The notes: generated from the letters alone by a model not told the origin. 64,000 nt of DNA from Fibrobacterales bacterium Fibro_02 (GCA_001603905.1 LVAE01000061.1:1-64000), one strand, 5' to 3'; counted from the first letter of the stretch, positions 37,151 through 46,182 are shown. A program made the numbers and translations.

Positions 37151-37935
37151 CTATCGAAGAGATTGAACAGAAAATTCGCAGCGAAGCCGAAAAGCTGGTC
37201 CACGACGAACCGCTTTCAGTGCTGATGCTCACCGAGCAAGTCCTTAATTGCAAGGACTTTGCCGCGATGCTTTCGGTAACGCTCTCGTGTCAACTCGCTG
37301 GCGAAGTGATGGATCGCTCCGAGCTCGAAAAGATGTTCGACCTTCTTTACCTGAAGTATCCTCAACTTCTGAATTGTGCATGCAAGGACCTGCATGCGAC
37401 CGTTATGCGCGACCCCGCCTGCACCAGCTATCTGGAGCCGCTCCTGTTCTTCAAGGGATTCCAGGGACTGCAGGCCTACCGTGCCGCTCATGCCCTGTGG
37501 CTTGAGGGGCGTTCCTTCCCGGCCAAGATGATCCAGAGCATTGTCAGCCGCAAGTTCGGAATGGACTTTCATCCGGCCGCCAAAATCGGACATGGTCTCT
37601 TGATTGACCACGCCACCAATATCGTGATTGGCGAAACCGCCGTAGTCGGCAATAACGTGAGCTTCTTGCATGGCGTGACCCTTGGCGGTACCGGTAAGGA
37701 AACCGGCGACCGTCACCCGAAAATTGGCAATGGCGTGATGCTCGGTGCCCATGCGCAGCTACTTGGCAACATCCACATCGGAGACGGAGCAAAGATTGGT
37801 GCTGGTGCCGTCGTGGTGACGGATGTTCCGCCGCATACCACTTACGCAGGCGTCCCCGCCGTTGAAGTCGGACACCCGACCGACGAAATGCCGAGCTTCA
37901 ACATGCAGCAGGACTTTACCAGAGACTGCGAGTAA
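37147..37935 (+). CDS. cysE: Serine O-acetyltransferase
   Basis: CysE makes O-acetylserine for cysteine synthesis. The 262-aa protein has an N-terminal helical domain, the DPACTSYLEPLLFFKGFQ region and a left-handed beta-helix with hexapeptide repeats (HPAAKIGHGLLIDHATNIVIGE, VSFLHGVTLGGTG, IGDGAKIGAGAVVVTDVP). The C-terminal tail (NMQQDFTRDCE) is not the usual Ile end seen in enzymes that bind the cysteine synthase complex. The start overlaps the preceding stop codon by ATGA. Feedback by cysteine is usual in this family. Confidence 0.95.
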   Translation: MTIEEIEQKIRSEAEKLVHDEPLSVLMLTEQVLNCKDFAAMLSVTLSCQLAGEVMDRSELEKMFDLLYLKYPQLLNCACKDLHATVMRDPACTSYLEPLLFFKGFQGLQAYRAAHALWLEGRSFPAKMIQSIVSRKFGMDFHPAAKIGHGLLIDHATNIVIGETAVVGNNVSFLHGVTLGGTGKETGDRHPKIGNGVMLGAHAQLLGNIHIGDGAKIGAGAVVVTDVPPHTTYAGVPAVEVGHPTDEMPSFNMQQDFTRDCE

Positions 37936-38041
37936 GCAGCAGGAAGTGACACGAACGTGTCATCCTGAGCTAAACGAAACTTAGAACTTTAGTTCTGTAG
38001 TTGAGTTAGGTTCGAAGGAGCAAGCGAAACACCTCAAAACG

Positions 38042-38079
38042 GTCATCCTGGAACGACTGAAAGGAGTGACGGGATCCAT
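38042..38079. repeat. CATCCTGGA...GGATCC repeat supplying the nth ribosome site
   Basis: GTCATCCTGGAACGACTGAAAGGAGTGACGGGATCC matches the repeat at 49506-49545 with a few changes. It ends just before the nth ATG (38081), so the AAAGGAG used as Shine-Dalgarno belongs to the repeat. Spacing to the ATG is about 14 nt, longer than usual. A partial related stretch lies at 37961-37975. Confidence 0.55.
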
Positions 38080-38080
38080 T

Positions 38081-38695
38081 ATGAAGAAAGCAGAAAAAAT
38101 TAAGTTCATCAGCGAGAAGCTCGACGAGCTCTTCCCCGACCCGCCGATTCCTCTGGATTACTCAGACCCCTATACGCTCCTGGTCGCCGTCGTTTTAAGT
38201 GCGCAATGCACCGACCTCCGCGTCAATCAGGTGACTAAGGAACTTTACAAGAAGGCGAAAACGCCCAAGGCCATGGTGAAACTCGGCATCGAAAAGATAA
38301 CCGAAATCATCAAGCCCTGCGGCCTTTCTACCACCAAGGGCAAGAACATTTTCAACTTGTCCAAGATTCTTGTCGAAAAGTACGACAGCGTTGTTCCGCA
38401 AACTTTCGAAGAACTCGAAGCGCTCCCTGGTGTCGGCCACAAGACAGCCAGCGTCATGATGATTCACGCGTTCAAGATTCCGGCCTTCCCCGTAGACACG
38501 CACATTCACCGCCTCGCCAAGCGCTGGGGACTTTCCGACGGTTCATCCGTTGAACAGACTGAAAAAGACCTCAAGAAAATTTTCCCTGAAAGCGAATGGG
38601 AAAAGCGCCACCTGCAAATCATCCTGTTCGGGCGCACTTACTGCAAGGCCCTCGGCCACAAACCCGAAAATTGCCCTATTTGCAGTAAAATCTAA
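38081..38695 (+). CDS. nth: Endonuclease III (DNA glycosylase/AP lyase)
   Basis: Nth removes oxidised pyrimidines from DNA. The 204-aa protein has the helix-hairpin-helix LEALPGVGHKTASVMM with the catalytic Lys in the HhH and VDTHIHRLAKRWGL holding the catalytic Asp. The C-terminus reads YCKALGHKPENCPICSKI: three cysteines spaced C-x9-C-x2-C instead of the C-x6-C-x2-C-x5-C of E. coli Nth, with the fourth Cys missing. The iron-sulfur cluster may be altered or lost, as in some other bacterial homologues. It ends overlapping the convergent gene by 4 nt. Confidence 0.93.
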   Translation: MKKAEKIKFISEKLDELFPDPPIPLDYSDPYTLLVAVVLSAQCTDLRVNQVTKELYKKAKTPKAMVKLGIEKITEIIKPCGLSTTKGKNIFNLSKILVEKYDSVVPQTFEELEALPGVGHKTASVMMIHAFKIPAFPVDTHIHRLAKRWGLSDGSSVEQTEKDLKKIFPESEWEKRHLQIILFGRTYCKALGHKPENCPICSKI

Positions 38696-39435
38696 TCGTT
38701 ATTTCGCTGGTAAAACCAATAATAGAAAAGGCTCCAGGCGCCCCACAGCACGCAAAGCCACATTCCCACATAGCCCGCAGTATACACGGCGTTTGCAATC
38801 GTATCGTATTTCAGCAAGAGCCCCGTTTCGGACAAAATAAAATTCCAGTCATGAAAACCGTACGGAGCCTCGGCACCGGTACCGCCACTAATCAGAGTCA
38901 GTTTCATGTGCAAGGCATCGTCAATATACACCGCCACATCGATAAAGTTTTCGAACGCCCACCAAAGCGCCACCGACGCCCCTAAAATATCGCGCGGTTT
39001 AATCCACAACGCAAAGCAGAATACCAGCGGCATGATTATCTGGAAAAGCGATCCACCCAACGAATGCAACACTCGATTTCCGAAAAAAGAAAACACAATA
39101 TGTCCCGTTTCATGCACCGGCAAGTTCAGGCAATGCAGATACTGGGCTATCCATGCGTCATAACCATCGCGCATCAGTTGCACCGTAAAAATGATCATCA
39201 ACACGACGAGCAACAATCGGAACGGGATAAAATGCGCCCCGCCAAGCGTTTTGGGGTACAATAAAAACTGAACCACCACGGGCCACGTTCCGGGATCATC
39301 CAGGCGAAATGCCGAAGGGGCTTCGCGCTTGACCGTCACCAAGTTCAGCGGAACCTGATCGGTCGCCTTCGAGAACCTTGGTGCAGATCCTGTCTGCCGC
39401 TCTTCAAGAATTTTCGGGGTGTTTTCGTCCTTCAT
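38692..39435 (-). CDS. Polytopic membrane protein with HETGH metalloprotease-like motif
   Basis: The 247-aa protein has five or six hydrophobic spans. Before the second is His108-Glu109-Thr110-Gly111-His112, an HExxH zinc motif within NLPVHETGHIVFSFFG, positioned at a membrane edge as in M50-like (site-2 type) proteases. The typical second motif (NxxPxxxLDG) is not seen; an Asp in WAFENFIDVAVYIDD is a possible third ligand. Fold assignment is an inference. Its stop codon overlaps that of nth. No partner or substrate is apparent. Confidence 0.65.
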   Translation of the reverse strand: MKDENTPKILEERQTGSAPRFSKATDQVPLNLVTVKREAPSAFRLDDPGTWPVVVQFLLYPKTLGGAHFIPFRLLLVVLMIIFTVQLMRDGYDAWIAQYLHCLNLPVHETGHIVFSFFGNRVLHSLGGSLFQIIMPLVFCFALWIKPRDILGASVALWWAFENFIDVAVYIDDALHMKLTLISGGTGAEAPYGFHDWNFILSETGLLLKYDTIANAVYTAGYVGMWLCVLWGAWSLFYYWFYQRNND

Positions 39436-39544
39436 ACGCCTAAATATATATTGTTCGATTTAAAAGACAACACTTTTTTAAACCAAATCTCTACACAAAC
39501 CCATCCAAAAAATTTATTTTCGTTCCTAAAACAAGGATGTGTAT

Positions 39545-41158
39545 ATGAAATCAAACTTTAGAATGGCTGCTATCGCAACCATTTCGGCTCTTGCCGCAAC
39601 GACCATGACGCAAGCAGCAAGCATTACTGTAGACCCCTCTGACACAAAGCAACAAATCATCGGCTTCGGCGCCGGCTCCGTTTATTATCAAAGCTGGATT
39701 ACCGCACTCGGCACCACAACGCAAGAAGCCCTCTACGACACCGCCTTCACCGGCCTGAACTTGTCGCTCCTCCGTGTCGGCAACTGGCTGCAGGACGAAT
39801 CCAAGGGTGTAAGCAAGGACGACATCAAGATCGTAACCGCAGGCAAGAAACGCCTCGGGAGCCACATGAAAATTGAAATGTCCAGCTGGTCTGCACCGGC
39901 AAGCCTCAAACCGAGCGGAGACATCAACGGCAAAAAAGACGGTGTCTTCTACTCAGGCAAGAATTCCACATTAAAAGCATCATCTTCCGATCCCTACGGC
40001 AAGTACGCCTACCGCGAATTCGCCAGCTGGTGGAAGCGTTCCTACCAGGCCTACGAAGCAGCGGGCATCGCTCCCGACTACATCAGTTTCCAGAATGAGC
40101 CGGACATGTTCGCCGAATACGAAGAGACCCTGTTCACCCCGACGGAAAACGACACCTCCGCAGGTTACGCCCAGGCACTCAACGCCATGCGCGACACCAT
40201 GAACACGCTCGCGAACCCGCCCAAAATTCTTGGCCCAGAACCCCTCGGCATCGGTTACAACAATTTCCAGAAATACGCCAAGGCACTCACCGATTCCAAA
40301 CTGGACGGCTATGCCTACCACCTATACCATGCCGGCGACGGAAACGACAATTCCCTCGCGAACTACATGAGCCCCGAAAACTTCCGCAGTCCCATGAAGG
40401 CTATCGCCACCAGCTACGGTTCCGACGCACGCCCCATCATCATGACCGAATTCTGTTCCATGGCAGAAAACGGCAAGGAAGAATACATGACAGGCCTCGC
40501 ACACATTATGCAGGTTGGCTTTACCGACGGCAAGCTCAACGGCTACATCGCCTGGGAACTTTTCTGGGGCGAAGGCAAGGGACAGCTGATCGGAGTCTGC
40601 ACCAAGGGCTGGGGTAGCTGCACCGAAGACCAAATCAACATCAGCCCCGAATACCACGCCATGCGCCACTACTCCAAGTTCGTGAACCCGGGCTGGAAAG
40701 TAATTAGTTCCACGAGCGACAACAGCAATCTGTATACAGTCGCATTCCGCAGTGCAAGCGGCGACTCCATCACTGTGGTAGCCATCAACAAGTCCGCAGC
40801 AACGGAACTGAACATCCCCATCGACAACTACACCGCCCTCTACGCCGTGCAATCCGTCGAGAACGGCGACAAAAGCAAGGAAATTTCGCCCAAGGAATCA
40901 ATTCCTGCCCCGGCAAAATCCATCACGACCGTCGTGTTCCTTTCGGACACCCCCAATAGCATCCGCACCCCTGCCGCATCGAACTTGGTCAACGACCAGA
41001 ACGCCACCGCCAAGGTGTTCGACCTGAACGGCAACCTCGTGTGGAGTGGCCTCAAGGGCCAGGCTCTGAACGCCGACGGCACACTCCGCCTGAACCTCCG
41101 CCAGGGCATGTACCTCATAAAGACAAAGGATACGACGGCGAAGGCCATCAAGAAATAG
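39545..41158 (+). CDS. Secreted GH30-family glycoside hydrolase
   Basis: The 537-aa enzyme has a signal peptide (residues 1-25) and a GH30 (beta/alpha)8 domain. The acid/base is Glu185 in SFQNEPD and the nucleophile Glu302 in IIMTEFC; GFGAGSVYY near residue 40 and YIAWELFWGE complete the pattern. A beta domain follows (SITVVAINKS), then a T9SS-like tail (VFDLNGNLVWSGLKGQ ... GMYLIKTKD). GH30 enzymes of gut fibre degraders cut xylans, glucuronoxylans or beta-glucans; the exact substrate is not shown. The ATG two codons after a GTG is chosen; AAGG precedes it. Confidence 0.9.
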   Translation: MKSNFRMAAIATISALAATTMTQAASITVDPSDTKQQIIGFGAGSVYYQSWITALGTTTQEALYDTAFTGLNLSLLRVGNWLQDESKGVSKDDIKIVTAGKKRLGSHMKIEMSSWSAPASLKPSGDINGKKDGVFYSGKNSTLKASSSDPYGKYAYREFASWWKRSYQAYEAAGIAPDYISFQNEPDMFAEYEETLFTPTENDTSAGYAQALNAMRDTMNTLANPPKILGPEPLGIGYNNFQKYAKALTDSKLDGYAYHLYHAGDGNDNSLANYMSPENFRSPMKAIATSYGSDARPIIMTEFCSMAENGKEEYMTGLAHIMQVGFTDGKLNGYIAWELFWGEGKGQLIGVCTKGWGSCTEDQINISPEYHAMRHYSKFVNPGWKVISSTSDNSNLYTVAFRSASGDSITVVAINKSAATELNIPIDNYTALYAVQSVENGDKSKEISPKESIPAPAKSITTVVFLSDTPNSIRTPAASNLVNDQNATAKVFDLNGNLVWSGLKGQALNADGTLRLNLRQGMYLIKTKDTTAKAIKK

Positions 41159-41190
41159 CGCATTCGCTTCACCTACGCAACTTGCAAAAA

Positions 41191-41216
41191 GGCACCGGAA
41201 ATATCCGGCGCCTTTT
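41191..41216. terminator. Bidirectional terminator between GH30 and its convergent neighbour
   Basis: GGCACCGG-AAATAT-CCGGCGCC with TTTT on the plus side and AAAAA (TTTTT on the minus strand) before it. It can stop transcripts from both convergent genes. Confidence 0.75.
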
Positions 41217-41237
41217 CATTTGAAATTTAAAAAGTAG

Positions 41238-42176
41238 TTACTTAAGCAGAATCTTCTGCGCAAGATTCACGGAGCCCGCGATGCGAACCATGTACACGCC
41301 CGCATCGAGACGGGAAAGGTCCATAGCCGCTGCGGCAGACCCCTTCAGCATAACTTGCCCCTGGAGATTCACGATTTCTACGCGTGAATTTCCACGGACG
41401 CCACTGAAGGAAAGCGTACGGTCCGTAAGGATTGCCTTGGCGGAATTTGCCCTAGCAACACTGGAGAACCCCGCAGAGATCACTGAACATTCGTCCTTCC
41501 AACCGAGCTCCTTCAGGATGAAGGTTCCCGAGACATCTTCGGCACGACTATTTTTCAGGCGAATCTTCAAACCGACGGACTTTTCCGTGGCGATGGTAAT
41601 CGGTTTCTTGTCCCAACCGTATTGCTCGAAGTCGGACCAGGCAAAGTTAAGGGAATTATATCCATTAGGAAGCGTTGCAAACCAGGTGTCGTAGCCGTAG
41701 GCTTCTTCGTCCCAGGAAAGTTCCATCTCAAGAGGTTGCGAACCAGTCCAGTCGTAAAGAATACAGTAACCGTCGTGGCTTACAGAAATATCGATTTCGG
41801 TTTTGAGTTTGGTCCAATCGAAACCAATACCGGCAATTGCAGGAGCAGAAGCAGTTCCGCCCGCAGCAGACATGGTCACAACAAGGCCTACATCTTTAAC
41901 AAGGTTTCCGTCGGGAATAATGTCGCCGTCGTCATCGGCCATAATCAACTTGTAGGTTCCGTCATCGTTTTTCGTAATGGGATCAAACGATACCACCTCG
42001 TTCTCGTTGCCGCTGGAATAGGCATACCACCAACCACCGTTATCTTCACAGAAGCCAACGCAAGGAATCTGAACTTCATAAGCGTCGACATACATATTCC
42101 AGAGACTGCCGGCGGCCATGGCAAAACCCGCTGCAGAAAGCACAACGGCGGGAAGAATAAATTTTGTCTGTTTCAT
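41238..42176 (-). CDS. Secreted protein with beta-sandwich repeats and T9SS-like tail
   Basis: The 312-aa product has a signal peptide ending AMAAGSLW. The core is Trp/Gly-rich beta sequence (DNGGWWYAYSSGNENEVVSF; FDWTKLKTEIDISVSHDGYC) that suggests one carbohydrate-binding-like sandwich domain, including IATEKSVGLKIRLKNSRAEDVSGTF. The C-terminal 75 residues carry VNLQGQVMLKG and LDAGVYMVRIAG, a T9SS-like sorting signature shared with the GH30 enzyme. Start is the ATG after GGAG, two codons into a longer frame. A role with GH30 in fibre binding is plausible because the genes are convergent neighbours, but that is inference. Confidence 0.75.
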   Translation of the reverse strand: MKQTKFILPAVVLSAAGFAMAAGSLWNMYVDAYEVQIPCVGFCEDNGGWWYAYSSGNENEVVSFDPITKNDDGTYKLIMADDDGDIIPDGNLVKDVGLVVTMSAAGGTASAPAIAGIGFDWTKLKTEIDISVSHDGYCILYDWTGSQPLEMELSWDEEAYGYDTWFATLPNGYNSLNFAWSDFEQYGWDKKPITIATEKSVGLKIRLKNSRAEDVSGTFILKELGWKDECSVISAGFSSVARANSAKAILTDRTLSFSGVRGNSRVEIVNLQGQVMLKGSAAAAMDLSRLDAGVYMVRIAGSVNLAQKILLK

Positions 42177-42264
42177 AATCACTCCTTTACCTCAAGGGCA
42201 ACAATCCAAATATACATTATTTTATACATAAAATAACAAGAAATCTTTTTTTGAAAAAAATCAC

Positions 42265-42296
42265 ACAAAAAAACCTCTGCATCATAGCAGAGGCTT
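42265..42296 (-). terminator. Terminator after 212-aa unknown gene
   Basis: On the minus strand GCCTCTGC-TATGAT-GCAGAGG is followed by seven T, 35 bp beyond the stop codon of 42331-42969. Confidence 0.8.
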
Positions 42297-42330
42297 TTCG
42301 CATCATTTCCTTATTCAGGAAACTAGAGAA

Positions 42331-42969
42331 TTACCCTTCTTCGAGAGCTTCCTTGTATTCGTCGACCGTCGCGATGTATTCGTCGATCATGTCGTCCTTG
42401 GAATCCAGGTAAGAAAGAATCTGTTCCAGGTGTTCCTTCTTGAACACGGCCTTGAGCTGACGGCTGGCATGTCCGCGGTAGCCCCATTCCTTGAGGATTT
42501 CATCGGTCACCACGAAAGCATCGTTCATCGAGACAAAGCGCATCGGGCCATAGACAGCCCAGTTGTGTTCCATCTGCATGCATTCCGGTTCTTCAAGTTC
42601 CGGGTTCGCCATGTAGCGCTGGATGTGGCGGGTACGCACGTCCTTGATCTTGTCGATGCGCATATAACCCATAATCAAGTACTTGTTGCGGAGTTCGGAA
42701 TCGCTCAGGCCTTCGTAACGGGTGCCGAACAGAATGTAACGGCTCTTAGCCTTGAGGATTGCATTGATCGCCTTCACGTTATAGCAGCTCATCAGGCCAT
42801 AGGTGCTGGTTTCGTAGTTGGGTTCGTAAAGAAAACCCTTGCCGTTTTCGTTGAGCTGGTCGCGGACCGGCATTTCGGACTGGTGGCTGGTTTCGACGTA
42901 GAGCAGGCTACCGGCAGCGTTGCCGCGATAATCCTGCCAACCTTCGAGATTGATCTGTGTTTTAGGCAT
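42331..42969 (-). CDS. Unknown 212-aa protein
   Basis: The protein lacks a signal peptide or membrane span. It begins MPKTQINLEGWQDYRGNAAGSLLYVET and contains KSRYILFGTRYEGLSDSELRNKYLIMGYMRIDKI near residue 90, a beta-rich piece like those found in PUA/ASCH-like folds, which is only a guess. The C-terminal 60 residues are charged and helical (EHLEQILSYLDSKDDMIDEY). It is transcribed alone with its own terminator. No family is recognised, and neighbours give no strong clue. Confidence 0.7.
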   Translation of the reverse strand: MPKTQINLEGWQDYRGNAAGSLLYVETSHQSEMPVRDQLNENGKGFLYEPNYETSTYGLMSCYNVKAINAILKAKSRYILFGTRYEGLSDSELRNKYLIMGYMRIDKIKDVRTRHIQRYMANPELEEPECMQMEHNWAVYGPMRFVSMNDAFVVTDEILKEWGYRGHASRQLKAVFKKEHLEQILSYLDSKDDMIDEYIATVDEYKEALEEG

Positions 42970-43108
42970 TTGTCATCCACTCTAGTTAGGTTAAACTTTG
43001 GGAACCCCGAATTTTTGGTCCAGGGTCCCCTTTTTATATAAATCTTACAAGCGGACTACTTGTGGTAGTCCGTTGCTTATTCCAATACGCAAGATACAAA
43101 AAAATAAG

Positions 43109-43918
43109 CTAGAAGGTAATCGATTCCGCCGAAAAACCGGTCATTCCAAAGAGCGATGCCCCTTTTTCGAAGAATTTCGCAGTATCGGTCGTCAAAAACC
43201 GGGTTTTTCCATTTTTTGTAAGACGATTTTCCATTTCAGGATGCCGTCTCAAGTAGTCCACCGTCTTTTCAGCCACGATATCCCCCTGGAAAACCAGACG
43301 GACCTTTTCGGGCAATGCAGCACGGATTGCCCCCTCGAGGAGCGGGTAATGCGTACAAGCCAACAGGAGCGTATCGATTTCGGGGTCTTCGGCAAGCAGG
43401 GAGTCTATATCCTTCTTCACAAAGAACTTCGCCCCCTCGGACTCCCTTTCTCCGTACTCGACCAGCGGAACCCACATGGGGCAGGCATGCTGCGTCACCT
43501 GCAGCTCCGGGTAGAAATGCTTGATTTCAATCAGGTAACTTCCCGAAGAGACCGTCCCCACCGTCCCGAAGATTCCAATATGACCCGAGTGGCTAAACTT
43601 GCCAATTTCTTCGGCAGTGGGTCGCACAATGCCAAGCACGCGCTTATCGGGGAATTCGTAAGGGAGAACATCCTGCTGGATGCTACGGAGAGCTTTCGCC
43701 GACGCCGTATTGCAGGCGAGAATCACCAGCGGGCATCCGCGGCTGAACAGCTCGCGCACCGCCTGCAGCGTATAACGGAAAATCGTCTCGAAACTGCGGG
43801 AGCCATAAGGGGCGCGGGCATTGTCGCCCAGGTAAAGGTAATCGTACTGTGGAAGCGCCTTCTGCAAATTCCGGAGAATCGTGAGGCCCCCAAAACCCGA
43901 ATCGAACACGCCGATCAC
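43109..43918 (-). CDS. murI: Glutamate racemase
   Basis: MurI supplies D-glutamate for peptidoglycan. The 269-aa enzyme begins MIGVFDSGFGGLTILRNLQ and has the two catalytic cysteines in ILACNTASA and LLACTHYPLL. Its ATG overlaps the stop codon of the upstream helicase/acyltransferase gene by 4 nt (ATGA), so the two are translationally coupled. It is the last gene of an envelope-related minus-strand run (methyltransferase, glycosyltransferase, flippase-like, fusion, murI). Nothing is truncated. Confidence 0.95.
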   Translation of the reverse strand: MIGVFDSGFGGLTILRNLQKALPQYDYLYLGDNARAPYGSRSFETIFRYTLQAVRELFSRGCPLVILACNTASAKALRSIQQDVLPYEFPDKRVLGIVRPTAEEIGKFSHSGHIGIFGTVGTVSSGSYLIEIKHFYPELQVTQHACPMWVPLVEYGERESEGAKFFVKKDIDSLLAEDPEIDTLLLACTHYPLLEGAIRAALPEKVRLVFQGDIVAEKTVDYLRRHPEMENRLTKNGKTRFLTTDTAKFFEKGASLFGMTGFSAESITF

Positions 43919-46182
43919 AGGGCGTCCTCCATCATCTTGTGGACCATGGGGAGCATGTGAACCTTGGGGTCGAACTTCTCGTTTTCCCTACGGCATTCCA
44001 GGACATCGACCGGAGCAAGAATCTTCACGTTCACCTTGCGGCGACCCCAATCCTTGCGGCGTTCCCACACGGGGCCGGAGCCCTTGATCACGAGCGGCAA
44101 AAGAATGGCGTCGTTTTCGCAAGCGAAACGGAAAACTCCGCTCTTGAAACTGCCGAGCGCACCGGTCTTGCTGCGCGTCCCTTCCGGGAAAATAAACACG
44201 CGTACCGCATTTCCCCTTTCGGCAATCGCCTCGCGCACCGCCTTGGCGGCACCGCCCTTTTCACGATTCACCAGGATGCAGCCAATCTTATGCATCCAGA
44301 AATGCAGAAACGGGATACGGCCAAGCGACTTTTTCGCGACAAAGCCCACCGTCTTCTGAATCGCCAAAAATACGATCGGGATATCGGCAAAGGAATTATG
44401 GTTCCCTACAATAAATACGGGACGGGTCCAATCCACCTTACCGAGCTGCGCCTGGTCTTCGATCGTCAAGTCCACCCGCAGCCGCCTCATGCAGAATCTC
44501 GAGAAATCCTGAATCTTATGGTCCAGCCACGCCCCGAAATTCTTACCATAGTAAGGCTTGGTAAACGGCAGAGTCAGTATATACATCAGCATATACCCAA
44601 GCACCGTCGCGGCTACATAAATCTTAAACAAAATAACAGGCATCTTGAAGTCCGAATCTTGATTCCGGACCTTTTCCGATACAACCGGCCACCCTTTAGC
44701 GGAGTGAGCAGGGGAAGTCATACCGCGGGGCAAAAAACGCGACCGTCTGAATCGACGAAGTTTACCCTTCCAGAATCTACATTTGCAATATAACAAAAAT
44801 AGGCATGCCTCGGCACGGGTCACCCCCACATAATAAAGCCTCCGTTCCTCATCGAGTTGTTTCTTTCGCGCCTTACGGTCACCGGTACATTCGCCGGGAG
44901 TCAGTTTTTCACAGAGTCCCGCATAATACACCACCGCATACTGGAGTCCCTTGGATGCATGCACCGTCTCGATATGCACGCCATCTTCAAGAGTCACTTC
45001 GGGCGAAGCCTCTCCGTTTTCCGTCTCGCCCGCATCCGCCACGACATCACCTGCAATAGGAATCCCGTAGTCGCGGAGGGCCTGCTCATAGTAAAGCCGC
45101 TGCCGGTTGTAGCGCACAAGGATTGCAAAATTTTTCCACAGCAGATCATAACCCAGCCGGAGTTCCCTGATCGATTCGACAATCTTCTGGATTTCCTCGA
45201 CAGGATTGTCGGACACCCAGACTTCGGGCTTACGGTTTTCCTTGTAAAGCGGATTGCCGCCGGAGCCGTTCAGGTTTCCCGCACGCAGCATCTTGCGCAA
45301 GTGAATTGGCTTATTCTTGAAGATATCGTTCGCCAGGTACAGCACATTCGGAACCGAACGGTAATTCCATTCCAGGCGAATCTGCGTCGATTCCTTGAAG
45401 TCCTCGCAGAAGCGCTCGATGTTTCCGATGTCGGCTCCGCGGAATCCGTAAATGGCCTGGTCGTCATCGCCTACGACAAACAGCTGCTTGCGGTCACCGA
45501 GCAAGCCTTTCACCAAACGGTACTGCGACGGGTTGATATCTTGGTATTCGTCCACCAGAATTTCTTTCCACTGTTCGCGAAAATAATCCCGAGCCGCCTC
45601 GTTGGTTTCGAGCAACTGAATCGCCGAATAAATCAGGTCTTCAAAAACGACTTGCCCCGATTCGAGTACCGCCTCGCGAAGCGACTGCAGCTTTGTCGAC
45701 ACCGCCGCACCGTAGCAATCCGAAAACAAGTTTTCCCGCGACACCTTGACTTTCAACTTGAGCTTCGAAAGCGCCTGCGAAAAATCCCGCTCCGAAAATT
45801 CCGTCGGTACGGGCATTTTCTTGAAGCCAAGGAGCTCGTAAGCCGGGCGCTCGCCGCCCGCACCACCCTCGCACGGGATCTTGCACTTAAGCATATGCAG
45901 CGCAAGCGAATGGAACGTACACAGTCGCACGCCCGCATTCGGAAACAGCTTCTGCACGCGTTCCCGCATCTCGGCGGCGGCCTTTGCGGTGAAGGTCAAC
46001 GCCAGAATCTTTTCGGGTTCTACACCGCAAAGAATCCTGTACTGGATTCGCTTGGTCAAGACAGATGTCTTGCCCGAGCCGGCCCCTGCCAGAATCAATA
46101 GTTGCGCACCTTTCTCATGGTCGTGCAGCACCGCCGCACGCTGGTCAGAATTCAATCCCTTGAGGATCTCTTCGGCGTCCAT
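43915..46182 (-). CDS. UvrD-type helicase fused to a PlsC-like acyltransferase
   Basis: The 755-aa frame is continuous. Residues 1-487 are a short UvrD/Rep helicase with all motifs: Walker A GAGSGKT (34-40), LVDEYQDIN (~210), VGDDDQAIYGFRGAD (~238), EWNYRSVPN, TVHASKGLQ (~406) and YYVGVTRAE (~451). The 2B domain is largely missing between YEQALRDYGIPIAG and VHIETVHASKG. After RSRFLPRG comes a linker and, from Met514, a complete lysophosphatidate acyltransferase: two membrane segments, NHNSFADIP (catalytic NHxxxxD), FPEGTRSKTG. A separate PlsC start at Met514 (44643) is possible, but it has no good ribosome site. The linker DNA contains a palindrome typical of intergenic repeats. Confidence 0.85.
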   Translation of the reverse strand: MDAEEILKGLNSDQRAAVLHDHEKGAQLLILAGAGSGKTSVLTKRIQYRILCGVEPEKILALTFTAKAAAEMRERVQKLFPNAGVRLCTFHSLALHMLKCKIPCEGGAGGERPAYELLGFKKMPVPTEFSERDFSQALSKLKLKVKVSRENLFSDCYGAAVSTKLQSLREAVLESGQVVFEDLIYSAIQLLETNEAARDYFREQWKEILVDEYQDINPSQYRLVKGLLGDRKQLFVVGDDDQAIYGFRGADIGNIERFCEDFKESTQIRLEWNYRSVPNVLYLANDIFKNKPIHLRKMLRAGNLNGSGGNPLYKENRKPEVWVSDNPVEEIQKIVESIRELRLGYDLLWKNFAILVRYNRQRLYYEQALRDYGIPIAGDVVADAGETENGEASPEVTLEDGVHIETVHASKGLQYAVVYYAGLCEKLTPGECTGDRKARKKQLDEERRLYYVGVTRAEACLFLLYCKCRFWKGKLRRFRRSRFLPRGMTSPAHSAKGWPVVSEKVRNQDSDFKMPVILFKIYVAATVLGYMLMYILTLPFTKPYYGKNFGAWLDHKIQDFSRFCMRRLRVDLTIEDQAQLGKVDWTRPVFIVGNHNSFADIPIVFLAIQKTVGFVAKKSLGRIPFLHFWMHKIGCILVNREKGGAAKAVREAIAERGNAVRVFIFPEGTRSKTGALGSFKSGVFRFACENDAILLPLVIKGSGPVWERRKDWGRRKVNVKILAPVDVLECRRENEKFDPKVHMLPMVHKMMEDAL

